From contig JAEKLQ010000031.1 in the NCBI GenBank assembly GCA_019509785.1, positions 1 to 64,000 on the forward strand: DNA of 64,000 nt, given 5' to 3'. Of this stretch, positions 8,783-18,365 are shown piece after piece. The translations under genes were made by a program, and so were the position numbers. The stretch comes from Fibrobacterota bacterium. Lineage in GTDB: Bacteria > Fibrobacterota > Fibrobacteria > UBA11236. Each line of letters starts with the position of its first letter. The stretch's first letter is position 1. The notes beneath the pieces are model-generated. The model was given only the letters and a program-made list of their open reading frames with translations, was not told the origin of the DNA and did no database searches.

Positions 8783-8982
8783 GCGTCCCCGCGTTCCCGC
8801 ATATCGTGGATATTGCGGAGCAATTCGCCGTTGTAATAATCCAGCAAGGGTAGCTTATCCAGTACTTCGTCGCCGCGATCGAGCGTGCCGGCATGTTCCT
8901 GCATCACCTCGATGAGACGGTTCACGGAGAGGTGCAGATCCATCAGCGAAGATTCCAGGCCGGCCAAGTTGTCCGATGTCAT
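8779..8982 (-). CDS. 67-aa protein of unknown function
   Basis: A strong GGAGGAG lies about 8 nt before the ATG at 8982, which argues that this small frame is real. The product is acidic and predicted almost entirely helical (MDLHLSVNRLIEVMQE, LLDYYNGELLRNIHDM). It has no membrane segment and no recognisable motif. Its TAG overlaps the convergent CorC-like stop by 4 nt. I do not recognise a family. Confidence 0.6.
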   Translation of the reverse strand: MTSDNLAGLESSLMDLHLSVNRLIEVMQEHAGTLDRGDEVLDKLPLLDYYNGELLRNIHDMRERGDA

Positions 8983-9078
8983 CGCGGGCTCTCCTCCACT
9001 ATCCTTCGCGGAAATTAACTTCCCTACCCTCCCGATCCAAGCGGCGCCGCTTGGCGGGAAGGGTCGGAATTGGCCGAT

Positions 9079-9990
9079 TCATGCGCGTAAACGCAAAAAT
9101 TGACGACGTTCGTTCAAATCGAATCCCATTTCGGGCAGGGGACGCAATTTTTCCGGCCGGGAATCCGGGCCCGGTTCGCTGCGCTGATCATTGCGAACCA
9201 TCCATTCCCGCATGTCCGCATTGGCCTTCTCCAGGGAAACGAAGGCATAGGAGGGCATGAACAGCTTCTGAAGGATTTTGCCGGGACGCTTGAGACGGCC
9301 CTTCATCCAAGGAGCGAATACGGGCGTGGGATAAGCCGCATAGCCGTAATGGCGGCTACAGTCGACGAGGGGAAGATGGAAAGGCGTGCCGCCGGCCAAT
9401 CGCCTTAACTCCGGGTTCTCCCGCGTATTGTAGAAGACGCCCGCCGGGACGCCTGCGAAGAAGGTGAACGCGTTCCGATGGCAGAGCAGGAACGCCGCCA
9501 GCTCGCAGCCGGGAACCAGCTCCGCGTAGGTACGCCCCGAGAGGCCCAACTGCATCGTGAACAGATGGGCTTTGGAAATCCCGGCCGGGCCCCGCAGCGG
9601 GATCCGGTGGATCTCCACCTGGGCGAATGGCGCGTCGCCGGACGCGAAGAGCGCGCCCGCCTGGCGGCCCAGGCCGCGGCGGAGGGACTGTACCTTCTTC
9701 TTGACGAGGTCGTAACTTCCCGAATACCCATCCTCGCGCAAGCAGTTATGGAAGTCCTTGATCATGGAACGCGGCCGGCCCTCGACCATCCGCGTCAATT
9801 TCGCGAGATAGGGTCCGAGCTTGCCCCGGCCCGCATCAGCGCCGGCTTCCACGTCGGCTTTGACGCCGTCGAATAATGCGGCAACGTCCGGCGCGGGAAA
9901 ACGGTTCCGGCCGGAAGCGTGAGCGGTATGGGTCTCGGGAACTTGGGCGGGCGGGTTTGCGTACCTCTCTTGGGTCGATGGGCTATGCAC
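9079..9990 (-). CDS. IS21 IstA-like protein lacking all DDE residues
   Basis: About residues 75-110 align with the second helix-turn-helix of IstA (MIKDFHNCLREDGYSGSYD), and about 130-270 with its integrase core (FTMQLGLSGRTYAELV, FFAGVPAGVFYN, MKGRLKRPGK). The three catalytic acids are all replaced: the QVDFG-type motif reads QVEIH, YDN reads YNT, and KGKVER reads KGRLKR. The first N-terminal helix-turn-helix is missing, and no istB or terminal inverted repeats are visible. The GTG start at 9990 has AAAGGAG 5 nt upstream, and the frame is uninterrupted for about 300 codons. It may be a domesticated DNA-binding protein or an old relic that kept its frame. Confidence 0.65.
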   Translation of the reverse strand: MHSPSTQERYANPPAQVPETHTAHASGRNRFPAPDVAALFDGVKADVEAGADAGRGKLGPYLAKLTRMVEGRPRSMIKDFHNCLREDGYSGSYDLVKKKVQSLRRGLGRQAGALFASGDAPFAQVEIHRIPLRGPAGISKAHLFTMQLGLSGRTYAELVPGCELAAFLLCHRNAFTFFAGVPAGVFYNTRENPELRRLAGGTPFHLPLVDCSRHYGYAAYPTPVFAPWMKGRLKRPGKILQKLFMPSYAFVSLEKANADMREWMVRNDQRSEPGPDSRPEKLRPLPEMGFDLNERRQFLRLRA

Positions 9991-10150
9991 CCCGACTCCT
10001 TTCTCCCCTCGGAGAACCGGCCCCCATGCAAACCCCTCCGCGGGAAGGCCGGCGACCCCCCGTACGGGAGGTCGAAACAAATTTAGCCTGTTCCGACGCT
10101 CTGCGCGGGAGGTTTCGGAGGCAAATGGGAGGGACCGGGCGGGAGCCCGG

Positions 10151-11176
10151 CTAGGGCGGCCAGGAAAGGATGACCTTGCCGGCCTGTCCCGAGCCCGCGG
10201 TTTCGAAAGCTTTTTCGAATTCCTCCATCGGGAAGCGATGGGTGATGACGGGGGCGACGGAGAGGCCGGATTGGAGCATGGCGGTCATCTTGTACCAAGT
10301 TTCGAACATCTCGCGCCCGTAGATGCCCTTTAATATCAACCCCTTGAAGATGACCTGGCCCCAATCGATGGAGGCGTCGGCGGGAAGGATGCCGAGCAAG
10401 GCCAGCTTGCCGCCATGGTTCATGTGCCCGACCATGTCCCGGAACGCCCCGGCGTTGCCGGACATTTCCAGGCCCACGTCGAAACCTTCTTGCATGCGCA
10501 GCTCGCCCATGGCCCGGTCCAGCGCCCCGGGGCCGGCCGCCACCGCCTTGGCCCCCATGCGTTCCGCCAAAGCCAGCCGGTAAGGGTTCACGTCAGTAAC
10601 CGCCACGTTACGGGCGCCGACATGGCGGGCCACGGCGGCGGCCATCAGCCCGATGGGGCCCGCCCCGGTGATCAGCACGTCCTCGCCCACCAGATCGAAG
10701 GAAAGCGCGGTGTGGACGGCGTTCCCCAAGGGATCGAGGATGCAAGCCACCTCATCGGGGATGCCATCGGGGACCGGGAATACGTTGACGGAAGGCAGCG
10801 AGAGGCGCTCGGCGAAAGCTCCCGGGCGGTTCACGCCCACGCCTTCGGTGTTACGGCACAGGTGGCGCCGGCCCGCGCGGCAATTGCGGCAATGGCCGCA
10901 GGTGATATGGCCTTCGCCGGAAACGCGATCGCCGGGCTTGAGGCCGCGCACTTCCCAGCCGACCTTTTCCACGATCCCGAAAAACTCATGGCCCACGGGC
11001 ATCGGCACGGGAATGGTCTTGCGCGCCCATTCGTCCCACTGGCGGATATGGAGATCGGTGCCGCAGATGGCTGTCTGGCGTACGCGGATGATGACGTCGT
11101 TGGGTCCGCATTCGGGTTCGGGCCAATCCAGCAAGGTGATGCCCGGCTCCGCCTTGGCCTTACCTAAGGCTTTCAT
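10151..11176 (-). CDS. tdh: L-threonine 3-dehydrogenase
   Basis: This 341-aa zinc-dependent medium-chain dehydrogenase has the catalytic zinc region ICGTDLHI and GHEFFG, the structural zinc cysteines [15 protein letters not shown] (about 92-106), and the Rossmann motif GAGPIGL. It oxidises threonine to 2-amino-3-ketobutyrate with NAD. The start lies 13 nt after the kbl stop, so kbl and tdh form the classic two-gene threonine catabolic operon yielding glycine and acetyl-CoA. Confidence 0.95.
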   Translation of the reverse strand: MKALGKAKAEPGITLLDWPEPECGPNDVIIRVRQTAICGTDLHIRQWDEWARKTIPVPMPVGHEFFGIVEKVGWEVRGLKPGDRVSGEGHITCGHCRNCRAGRRHLCRNTEGVGVNRPGAFAERLSLPSVNVFPVPDGIPDEVACILDPLGNAVHTALSFDLVGEDVLITGAGPIGLMAAAVARHVGARNVAVTDVNPYRLALAERMGAKAVAAGPGALDRAMGELRMQEGFDVGLEMSGNAGAFRDMVGHMNHGGKLALLGILPADASIDWGQVIFKGLILKGIYGREMFETWYKMTAMLQSGLSVAPVITHRFPMEEFEKAFETAGSGQAGKVILSWPP

Positions 11177-11189
11177 AGAAGGCCCGCTT

Positions 11190-12383
11190 TCATGGAATGG
11201 CCCCCGCCGCCCGCCCGGCCCGGCTGAAGGCTTCCACGGCGCGGTCCAATTGCATGGAGTCGTGGGCGGCGGACATCTGGGCCCGGATGCGCGCCTTGCC
11301 TTGCGGAACTACGGGAAAGGAGAAGGCCACCGCGAAAACGCCATCTTCCAGGATCAGATCGGACATGCGCTTGGCTTTGGACGCATCGCCGATCAGGACG
11401 GGGATGATGGGATGTTCCCCCGGGACGAGATCGAATCCCGCTGCGGCCAGGCCGGCGCGGAAGCGGGCTGCGTTCTCCCGTAAGCGGCGACGTAGGTCGG
11501 ATCCGGCCTCGGCCATTTCGACGGCCTTGAGGGCGGCGGCCGCCAGGGAAGGAGCCAAGGTATTGGAGAACAGGTAGGGCCGGGCGCGTTGACGCAGCCA
11601 GGCGACGATCTCGGCGGAGGCGGCCACGTAGCCACCCGATGCCCCGCCCAGGGCCTTCCCCAAGGTTCCGGTCAGGATATCGATCTTCCCCTCGAGGCCC
11701 CAATGCTCCGGAGTCCCGCCGCCTTTTTCGCCCAGTACCCCCACCGCGTGGGAGTCGTCGACCAGGATCAAGGCGCCATGCCGATCGGCCAGCGCGCGGA
11801 TGGCGGGCAAATCCGCGATATGCCCGTCCATGGAAAAGACCCCATCGGTGGCGATGAGCTTGTACCGGGCCCCGGAGGCCTCGCGCAGGCGCGCCTCCAG
11901 GTCGGTCATGTCGCCGTTACGGTAACGCAGGCGTTTCGCCTTGCACAGGCGGATCCCGTCGATGATGCTGGCATGGTTCAGCTCATCGCTGATCACCGCG
12001 TCCTCCTCGCCCAGCAAGGCCTCGAACACGCCCCCGTTGGCGTCGAAGCAGGACGGGAAAAGGATGGCATCCTCGGATCCCAGGAATGCGGCCAGCCGCC
12101 GCTCGAGTTCATGGTGGACCGATTGCGTGCCGCAAATGAATCGGACCGAGGCGAGGCCGTAGCCCCAGCGGTCAAGGCCAGCGCGCGCGGCGGCGGCCAG
12201 GGCGGGATGGGCCCCGAAGCCCAGGTAGTTGTTGGCGCAGAGGTTAAGGGCCTTCCGGCCGTCGGCGAGGATCACTTCGGCGCCTTGGGGCGACGCGATT
12301 TCCCGTTCTTCCTTGAACAGCCCTTCGGCCCGTAGGCCGGAAAGGCGGCGGGACAGATCCGCGTGCAAAGGGTGATCCGGCAT
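11190..12383 (-). CDS. kbl: glycine C-acetyltransferase (2-amino-3-ketobutyrate CoA ligase)
   Basis: This is an alpha-oxoamine synthase of about 397 aa. It has the LCANNYLGF opening, the PLP-site aspartate and histidine in DDSHAVG, and the Schiff-base lysine in [10 protein letters not shown]. It cleaves 2-amino-3-ketobutyrate with CoA to glycine and acetyl-CoA. I set the start at ATG 12383 because family members begin near this residue and the longer upstream frame has no homology. The Shine-Dalgarno there is weak. The immediate downstream partner tdh confirms the assignment over other family members such as BioF. Confidence 0.93.
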   Translation of the reverse strand: MPDHPLHADLSRRLSGLRAEGLFKEEREIASPQGAEVILADGRKALNLCANNYLGFGAHPALAAAARAGLDRWGYGLASVRFICGTQSVHHELERRLAAFLGSEDAILFPSCFDANGGVFEALLGEEDAVISDELNHASIIDGIRLCKAKRLRYRNGDMTDLEARLREASGARYKLIATDGVFSMDGHIADLPAIRALADRHGALILVDDSHAVGVLGEKGGGTPEHWGLEGKIDILTGTLGKALGGASGGYVAASAEIVAWLRQRARPYLFSNTLAPSLAAAALKAVEMAEAGSDLRRRLRENAARFRAGLAAAGFDLVPGEHPIIPVLIGDASKAKRMSDLILEDGVFAVAFSFPVVPQGKARIRAQMSAAHDSMQLDRAVEAFSRAGRAAGAIP

Positions 12384-12432
12384 ACCCTTATTTAACGAAT
12401 TTTCGGCCGCGCGGAACAGGGGTTTCGAAGTG

Positions 12433-12822
12433 TCAATATTGCGGGGCGGTCTCCAGGGCGCCCTCGACCATGCGCAGGAGATCGTTGCGGGTGAATGGCT
12501 TGCGCAGGTAATAGGCCTGGCCGCCGGAAACCTGCTCGGAAACCCGATCATCCTCGGTGAAAGCCGACATATAGATCACCTTGATGCCCGGGCGGATGAT
12601 GCGCATGGCATGGGCCAGATCGCAACCGTTCATGTTCGGGCTCATGCGGATATCCGTCAATAGCAAATGGATGGAAAAAGGATAGCGTTCGTTCAGGTAC
12701 AAGGCGTCCTCGCCGCTGCATCCGTCGATGATCTCGTATCCCTCCAGGGACAACATGCACTTGACCAATTCCACTATTTCGTCGTTATCATCCACGATCA
12801 GGATCGTCTTCTTATCGTTCAT
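12433..12822 (-). CDS. single-domain response regulator (CheY-like)
   Basis: A stand-alone receiver of about 129 aa. It has the acidic pair in IVDDND, the phospho-acceptor aspartate in LLLTDIRM, the threonine/serine switch in IYMSAF and the lysine in LRKPFT. There is no output domain, so it must act through a partner protein or a phosphorelay. The ATG at 12822 has GAGAGG about 8 nt upstream and lies 5 nt after the stop of the truncated sigma factor, which makes that protein the obvious candidate partner. No histidine kinase is adjacent. Confidence 0.88.
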   Translation of the reverse strand: MNDKKTILIVDDNDEIVELVKCMLSLEGYEIIDGCSGEDALYLNERYPFSIHLLLTDIRMSPNMNGCDLAHAMRIIRPGIKVIYMSAFTEDDRVSEQVSGGQAYYLRKPFTRNDLLRMVEGALETAPQY

Positions 12823-12826
12823 CGAT

Positions 12827-13222
12827 TTACCTCTCATCAATCCGGAAACTGAAACCGGCCTGCTTAGCCAACGCGTTGCGGATGGATTGGTGGATCCACC
12901 ATTCCGCGAAAGGGGCGAAGCGGCCGTGGGCGGCATCGAAGCTTTGCGCCGCCCGGACCAAGCCCAGGTTGCCTTCTGCGATCAAATCGCCGAGGGGCAG
13001 TCCGCGGTCGCGATGGCCATGGCACGCCTTCACAACGATTTTCAGGTGGGAGGTGATCAGCTCGTTGCGGGCGGTTTTCTCGCCGCGGGATATGCGCTCC
13101 AGCAGCGCCACTTCCCGCTCTCGCGTGGGAATGCGGGTACGCTCGATCTCCCGAAGGTAAGCGGATACGGAGTCCGATCCGGCTTCGGCGTCGATACCTT
13201 GGGAAACGACGGCTTCGGCCAT
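12827..13222 (-). CDS. truncated sigma-70-like protein (regions 1.2-2 only)
   Basis: The 131-aa product contains sigma region 1.2 (about 18-50) and region 2 (HLKIVVKAC; LIAEGNLGLVRAAQSFD; WWIHQSIRNALA, a typical 2.3-2.4 stretch for -10 recognition). It then ends; regions 3 and 4 are absent. The stop is followed at once by the response-regulator gene, so no region 4 is hidden in another frame. GAGGAGG lies 6 nt before ATG 13222. It could bind core polymerase and melt or recognise extended -10 promoters, or act as an anti-sigma-type competitor. It is probably co-transcribed with cobQ upstream and the response regulator downstream. Confidence 0.8.
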   Translation of the reverse strand: MAEAVVSQGIDAEAGSDSVSAYLREIERTRIPTREREVALLERISRGEKTARNELITSHLKIVVKACHGHRDRGLPLGDLIAEGNLGLVRAAQSFDAAHGRFAPFAEWWIHQSIRNALAKQAGFSFRIDER

Positions 13223-13283
13223 GGGTGCCTCCTCGCGTCCAAGCAAAGCGACCGCAAGAACGGCCGCCTCTCCAGCTTTCTAA

Positions 13284-14843
13284 CTAGTCTTTTTCAGCGC
13301 GCTTCCCCGGGATAACTTTCGCCACGCTGGCGGGGACTTGCGTTGTTTGCGGATCGCCCAAGTAGGCAACTGAAGGCGCATGGGATTCGAGCCAATCCGC
13401 CAAGGCATCGTAGGGTTCGGGAACGGGCGCCGCGAGAGCCGGGGAATCGGTCAAGCCTTTGCGATTGCGGATCCAATCCCTGAAACCGTTGCGGGTCGTA
13501 TCGGATGCGAAGATCCCGTGGAGATAACATCCCCACACCGGTAACGTCGGCGCGACGCACCCGTCCGACCGGAAGCCGATGCCGTCGCGGATGCGGATCG
13601 CCGGCGAGGCGCCGGGGGCAACGGAAGTCCGGCCCATATGGATTTCATAACCCTCGATGGATGCGCCCGCGGGCAGGAAAGGCAGGGACAGGTTTTCCGC
13701 GCGCGCCAAGGCGGTCACCTTTTCCTTTTCCAGGCGGGTGTTCACCGGGAGCAACCGCAAACCTTCGCTTTCCCCCGCCTCGCCTTCCACCCCGGATGGA
13801 TCAGTAATGGATTCGCCGAGCATCTGGTACCCGCCGCACAAACCGAAAACGGGAATGTTCCGCGCGGCGGCCGCGGCTACGGCTCGATCCAGGCCCGAAC
13901 GCCTTAAGAAGGCGAGGTCGGCGCGTACATTCTTCGATCCCGGGAGGAAAAGCACATCGGGATTCCCCAGCGCCGAGGGCGATTCCACATAGCGCAGCGA
14001 GGCGCCCTCCAGGCGTTCCAAGGGCACGAAGTCGGTGAAGTTGCTGATATGCGGGAATCGCAACACGGCGAAGTCCAGCAGAGGGGAAGCGCCGCCGCCG
14101 ACGCCCGGGAGCGCGAGGGAATCCTCCTCTTCCAACCCCACGCGGCCCAGCCAGGGCAGCACCCCCAGGATCGGAACGCCGGTTCGGGAAGCGATTTCCA
14201 GTAGACCCGGATCGAGCAGGCCCGCATCGCCGCGGAATTTGTTGATGAGCACTCCGGCGAGACGCGCCCGCGATAGGGGCGGCATCAAGGCCGTCGTGCC
14301 CAGTATGGAGGCGAAGACGCCCCCGCGTTCGATGTCCGCGACCAAGAGGCAGTCCGCTTCCGCGTATTCGGCCATGTCCAGGTTGGCGATATCCCGATCG
14401 CGCAGGTTGATTTCGGCCGGGCTCCCCGCGCCTTCCAGGACGATGACATCATGGGCCGCGGCCAGGCGATCATAGGCCGCCCGGGCCAGGGCGCGCATCT
14501 CCCCGATACGGGCGTAGTATTCGCGCGAGTCCATCAAACCCATGGGCTTTCCCAAGGCCATGACCTGCATGCGGCCGTTCCCGGAAGGCTTCAGCAAAAT
14601 GGGATTCATGTCGGCATGGGGCCGGCAACCGGCGGCGCGGGCCTGTTCGGCCTGGGCCCTCCCGATCTCGGCGCCTTCGGGGGTGGCCCAGGAATTGTTG
14701 GACATGTTTTGCGACTTGAAGGGCGCGACCTTCAGGCCGCGGCGGGCGATGCTGCGGCATAAGGCGGCGGCCACGGTGCTTTTGCCCGCATGGGACGAGG
14801 TGCCCAGGACCATAAGGGCGCGGGCCCGGGAGGAAGATTGCAT
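13284..14843 (-). CDS. cobQ: adenosylcobyric acid synthase (glutamine-hydrolysing)
   Basis: The 519-aa enzyme begins with the dethiobiotin-synthetase-like ATP-binding domain (MVLGTSSHAGKSTVAAALCR, QNMSNNSW, LEGAGSPAEINL). It ends with a class-I glutamine amidotransferase domain having the nucleophile cysteine in FGLCGGYQML and a late histidine in GCYLHGIF. It amidates four carboxyls of adenosylcobyrinate during B12 synthesis. It lies 72 nt after the B12-dependent mutase gene, linking cofactor supply with use. No other cobalamin gene and no cobalamin riboswitch is seen in the gap. Confidence 0.94.
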   Translation of the reverse strand: MQSSSRARALMVLGTSSHAGKSTVAAALCRSIARRGLKVAPFKSQNMSNNSWATPEGAEIGRAQAEQARAAGCRPHADMNPILLKPSGNGRMQVMALGKPMGLMDSREYYARIGEMRALARAAYDRLAAAHDVIVLEGAGSPAEINLRDRDIANLDMAEYAEADCLLVADIERGGVFASILGTTALMPPLSRARLAGVLINKFRGDAGLLDPGLLEIASRTGVPILGVLPWLGRVGLEEEDSLALPGVGGGASPLLDFAVLRFPHISNFTDFVPLERLEGASLRYVESPSALGNPDVLFLPGSKNVRADLAFLRRSGLDRAVAAAAARNIPVFGLCGGYQMLGESITDPSGVEGEAGESEGLRLLPVNTRLEKEKVTALARAENLSLPFLPAGASIEGYEIHMGRTSVAPGASPAIRIRDGIGFRSDGCVAPTLPVWGCYLHGIFASDTTRNGFRDWIRNRKGLTDSPALAAPVPEPYDALADWLESHAPSVAYLGDPQTTQVPASVAKVIPGKRAEKD

Positions 14844-14915
14844 GTTGGGAAATCTAAGTCCGAATTCAGCGCATCCCGCGGCGCATCGCCTAACCGGCGC
14901 GCAGCCATGCCGGCT

Positions 14916-17900
14916 TCAGGTATTCCGGCGGTAAGCTCCGCCGACCTGGAAGAGTGCCCCCGAGATGGAACCCAGGGTACAGTACTTCGCCGCTTCCATC
15001 AACTCATCGAAAAGGTTATCACCCCTCCCGGCCGCCGCCTTCAGGCTCTCCAAGGCGCGGGCCGCTTCGACCGGAAATCGTTCCGCGTAGGCGGCCACTT
15101 GGGCCACTTGGGCCTGCTTCTCCGCATCCGTGCTCCGGATCAAGTCCGGGGACGCGGTCGCGCCGCCGCCCTCGGGATCGAGGAAGGTGTTGACCCCGAT
15201 GATGGGCAGTTCACCGCTTTGCTTGCGCCGCTCGTAAAGCATGGACTCGTCCTGGATGCGGCCGCGTTGGTAATTGGATTCCATCGCCCCCAGCACGCCT
15301 CCCCGGGCATCCAACTCGCGGAAGATCTTCAAGACCTCCGCTTCCACCTTGCGGGTGAGTTCCTCCAGGAAATAGCTTCCCTGCCAGGGATTTTCGTTCT
15401 TCATCAGGCCCATCTCCCGGTTCAGGATGAGCTGGATGGCCATGGCCCGGCGCACGGAAGCCTCGGTAGGCGTAGTCACCGCTTCGTCGTAGGCGTTAGT
15501 GTGGAGGGAATTGCAATTGTCCGCGACGGCCAAGAGGGCCTGCAAGGTGGTGCGGATGTCGTTGAATCCGATCTCGCGCGCGTGTAGGGACCGGCCGGAA
15601 GTCTGGATATGGTACTTGAGCATTTGCGAACGGGCATCGGCCCCGTACAGGTCGCGCATGGCGATGGCCCAGATGCGCCTGGCCACGCGGCCGATCACCG
15701 CGTATTCGGGATCGAGGCCGTTGGAAAAGAAGAAGGATAGGTTGGGGGCGAAGGCGCCCACATCCATGCCCCTGGCCTTGTAGTATTCCACGTAGGTGAA
15801 TCCGTTGGCCAAGGTGAGCGCGAGCTGGGTGATGGGATTGGCCCCGGCTTCGGCGATATGGTAGCCGCTGATGCTGACGCTATAGAAATTCCGCACCCCG
15901 TTCCCGATGAAGAATTCCTGGGTGTCCCCCATCAGGCGCAAGGCGAATTCCGTGGAGAAGATGCAGGTGTTCTGCGCCTGTTCTTCCTTGAGGATATCAG
16001 CCTGGACGGTGCCTCTCACGGTGCGCAGGACTTCGGCGCGGATGGTGGCGTATTCGTCAGGCTCCAAGATCAGGCTCGCTGGCAAGCCCAAGAAGCCCAG
16101 GCCGGATCCGTCATGGCCGGCGGGGAGCGGGCCCCGGTAGATGGGATGTTGCAAGTCGCGATCCGCGAACCAGCGGGCGATGCGTTCGGCGGCCACCTCC
16201 CAGCGGCCCTCGTTCTTGAGCTTGCGTTCGCAAGCGGCGTCGATGGCGGCGTTGAAGAAGTAGGCCAGCAGCATGGGCGCGGGACCGTTGATGGTCATGG
16301 AGACCGAGGTGGAAGGCGTGCAGAGATCGAAACCGGAGTAGAGGCGTTTGGCGTCGTCCAGGCAGCATACGGAAACGCCGGAGTTACCCACCTTGCCGAA
16401 GATGTCCGGCCGGTTGCCGGGATCGGAGCCGTACAGGGTCACCGAATCGAAGGCTGTGGACAAGCGGACGGCGGGCTGCCCGCGGCTGACGTAATGGAAA
16501 CGGGCGTTGGTCCTTTCCGCGATGCCTTCGCCGGCGAACATGCGGGTGGGCTCTTCGCCTTCGCGCTTGAACGGGAACACTCCGGAGGTATACGGGAAGC
16601 GGCCGGGCACGTTTTCCGCGCGCAGGAACCCCACCTGATCGGCCCAGCTCCGCGTTTCCGGCAGGGCGACCTTGGGTATCGCGAGGCCGCTCAAGGAAGC
16701 ATGGTGGTTTTGGACCTGGATATCCTGATCGCGTACCCGATAAGTCTGGGATTCCGCCGCATAAGCGGCGCGCAAAGCGTCGAAACCTTCGAGGCTGGTG
16801 CGCGTTTCGGGATCGAGTTCGGCCAGGCGGGCGTCGCGGCGTTCCCGAAGCCGCCGGCCGGTTTCATCGTGAGGGGGAGCGGATTCCGCATCCAGGGCGG
16901 ACGCGGCATGGTCGAAGTGTTGCGCTTCCCCGGCGGCATGGGCCTGGCGGGCCGTCGCGGCGTGGTAGTCTTCGACGGCGGCGGCGACGCGCCTTAGGTA
17001 GTCGGTCCGCTCGCGGGGTAGAAGGCCGCGGCGATGGGGCGCGCCTTCGGGCCAAGGCGTGAAGCCTTTCCAGGCGGGCGATTCCGCCGCAAGCTTCCGG
17101 CAAAGGGCATTGCAAAGGGCGTTCATGCCGGGATCGCGGAAGCGATGGGCGCAGGTTCCGAAGACGGGGAGCTTCTCTAGCGGCTCCGTCCACGTCTTCC
17201 GGTTGCGCTGCCAAGCCTTGCGTACGTCGCGCAGGGCGTCTTCCGCGCCGGCCTTTTCGAATTTGTTCACCGCCACGAAATCGGCGTAGTCCAGCATGCC
17301 GATCTTCTCGAGTTGGCTGGAGGCCCCGTATTCCGGGGTCATGACGTATAGGGTAGTGCCCGCGACATCGGTCACCTCGGTATCGCTTTGGCCGATGCCG
17401 GCGGTCTCGAGAAGGACCAGGTCGAAGCCGGCGGACTGCATGAGGCGGATGCCATCCCGCACGGTCGCGCTCATGGCCGCATGCGCCCGGCGCGTGGCCA
17501 AGGATCGGAAAAATACGCCCCCGGATTTCCCTGCTATCAATCCGGATCTTCCCGCGGCGTTCACGCGCAAGCGATCTCCCAAGAGGGCACCGCCGGTTTT
17601 ACGACGGGACGGATCGATGCAGATGACGGCGATGCGCTTGTCCGGATAGGCTTCCAGCAGGCGGGTGAGCAGTTCGTCGACGATGGAACTTTTTCCCGCG
17701 CCGCCGGTTCCGGTGAGGCCGACCACAGGGCAAACCGCCTTGCCTTCGCAGCGGGCGGCGATGTCCCGGGCAAGGCTTTCCGCTTCGGCGCCCCCGCCCT
17801 CCAAAGCCGTCAACAACCGTCCGATTTCCCGGGCATCATCGGGAGCAAGCCGACTCGGCAAGACCTTGGGGAGCGGAACGGGAACCGCGCGGCATTCCTC

Positions 17901-18365
17901 GATCATAAGGCGGATCATGCCTTCCAGCCCCATGACGCGGCCGTCTTCCGGGGAGAAGATGCGGGCGACGCCGCGATCATGGAGCAATGCCGCTTCCTCG
18001 GCGGTGATGACGCCTCCCCCGCCCCCGTAAACTCGGATATGCCCGCAATCGCGGGCGCGCAGCGATTCCACCAGAAAGGTGAAATACTCGACGTGCCCGC
18101 CCTGGTAGCTGGATATGGCGATGCCTTGGACGTCTTCCTGGATGGCGGCATCGACCACTTCTTGCACCGAGCGGTCATGGCCGAGATGGATGACCTCGGC
18201 GCCTTCCGCGACCAGCACGCGGCGCATGATATGGATGGCGGCATCGTGTCCGTCGAACAGGGAGGCCGCGGTGATGAAACGGATGGGAGCCTGGCCGCCG
18301 GATCCGGATTGGCCCGAAGGGACAGAAGGGTCGGATGGGACGGAATGGCCGGATGGGGGATTCAT
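14916..18365 (-). CDS. icmF: fused isobutyryl-CoA mutase (B12 domain, G-protein, mutase)
   Basis: The single 1149-aa chain has an N-terminal cobalamin-binding domain (LFDGHDAAIH at about 36-45 and the glycine-rich YGGGGG). A MeaB-like GTPase with P-loop GTGGAGKS (about 219-226) follows, then the large mutase domain (YTSGVFPFKREGE, HYVSRGQPAVRLSTAFDS, TSGRSLHAREIGFND). This order defines IcmF, which interconverts isobutyryl-CoA and n-butyryl-CoA and repairs itself through the built-in chaperone. The first 25 residues are a Pro/Ser/Gly linker. ATG 18365 overlaps the hydratase stop (ATGA); the longer open frame upstream is a shadow of that gene. Related activities on isovaleryl- or pivalyl-CoA are known in the family. 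Confidence 0.93.
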   Translation of the reverse strand: MNPPSGHSVPSDPSVPSGQSGSGGQAPIRFITAASLFDGHDAAIHIMRRVLVAEGAEVIHLGHDRSVQEVVDAAIQEDVQGIAISSYQGGHVEYFTFLVESLRARDCGHIRVYGGGGGVITAEEAALLHDRGVARIFSPEDGRVMGLEGMIRLMIEECRAVPVPLPKVLPSRLAPDDAREIGRLLTALEGGGAEAESLARDIAARCEGKAVCPVVGLTGTGGAGKSSIVDELLTRLLEAYPDKRIAVICIDPSRRKTGGALLGDRLRVNAAGRSGLIAGKSGGVFFRSLATRRAHAAMSATVRDGIRLMQSAGFDLVLLETAGIGQSDTEVTDVAGTTLYVMTPEYGASSQLEKIGMLDYADFVAVNKFEKAGAEDALRDVRKAWQRNRKTWTEPLEKLPVFGTCAHRFRDPGMNALCNALCRKLAAESPAWKGFTPWPEGAPHRRGLLPRERTDYLRRVAAAVEDYHAATARQAHAAGEAQHFDHAASALDAESAPPHDETGRRLRERRDARLAELDPETRTSLEGFDALRAAYAAESQTYRVRDQDIQVQNHHASLSGLAIPKVALPETRSWADQVGFLRAENVPGRFPYTSGVFPFKREGEEPTRMFAGEGIAERTNARFHYVSRGQPAVRLSTAFDSVTLYGSDPGNRPDIFGKVGNSGVSVCCLDDAKRLYSGFDLCTPSTSVSMTINGPAPMLLAYFFNAAIDAACERKLKNEGRWEVAAERIARWFADRDLQHPIYRGPLPAGHDGSGLGFLGLPASLILEPDEYATIRAEVLRTVRGTVQADILKEEQAQNTCIFSTEFALRLMGDTQEFFIGNGVRNFYSVSISGYHIAEAGANPITQLALTLANGFTYVEYYKARGMDVGAFAPNLSFFFSNGLDPEYAVIGRVARRIWAIAMRDLYGADARSQMLKYHIQTSGRSLHAREIGFNDIRTTLQALLAVADNCNSLHTNAYDEAVTTPTEASVRRAMAIQLILNREMGLMKNENPWQGSYFLEELTRKVEAEVLKIFRELDARGGVLGAMESNYQRGRIQDESMLYERRKQSGELPIIGVNTFLDPEGGGATASPDLIRSTDAEKQAQVAQVAAYAERFPVEAARALESLKAAAGRGDNLFDELMEAAKYCTLGSISGALFQVGGAYRRNT

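Noticed and set aside
9079-10150. Active IS21 insertion sequence
   Set aside because: No istB, no terminal inverted repeats or target duplication were found, and the catalytic residues are missing, so it is not annotated as a mobile element.
14844-14915. Cobalamin riboswitch before cobQ
   Set aside because: The 72-nt gap is too short for the class and has no B12-box-like sequence.
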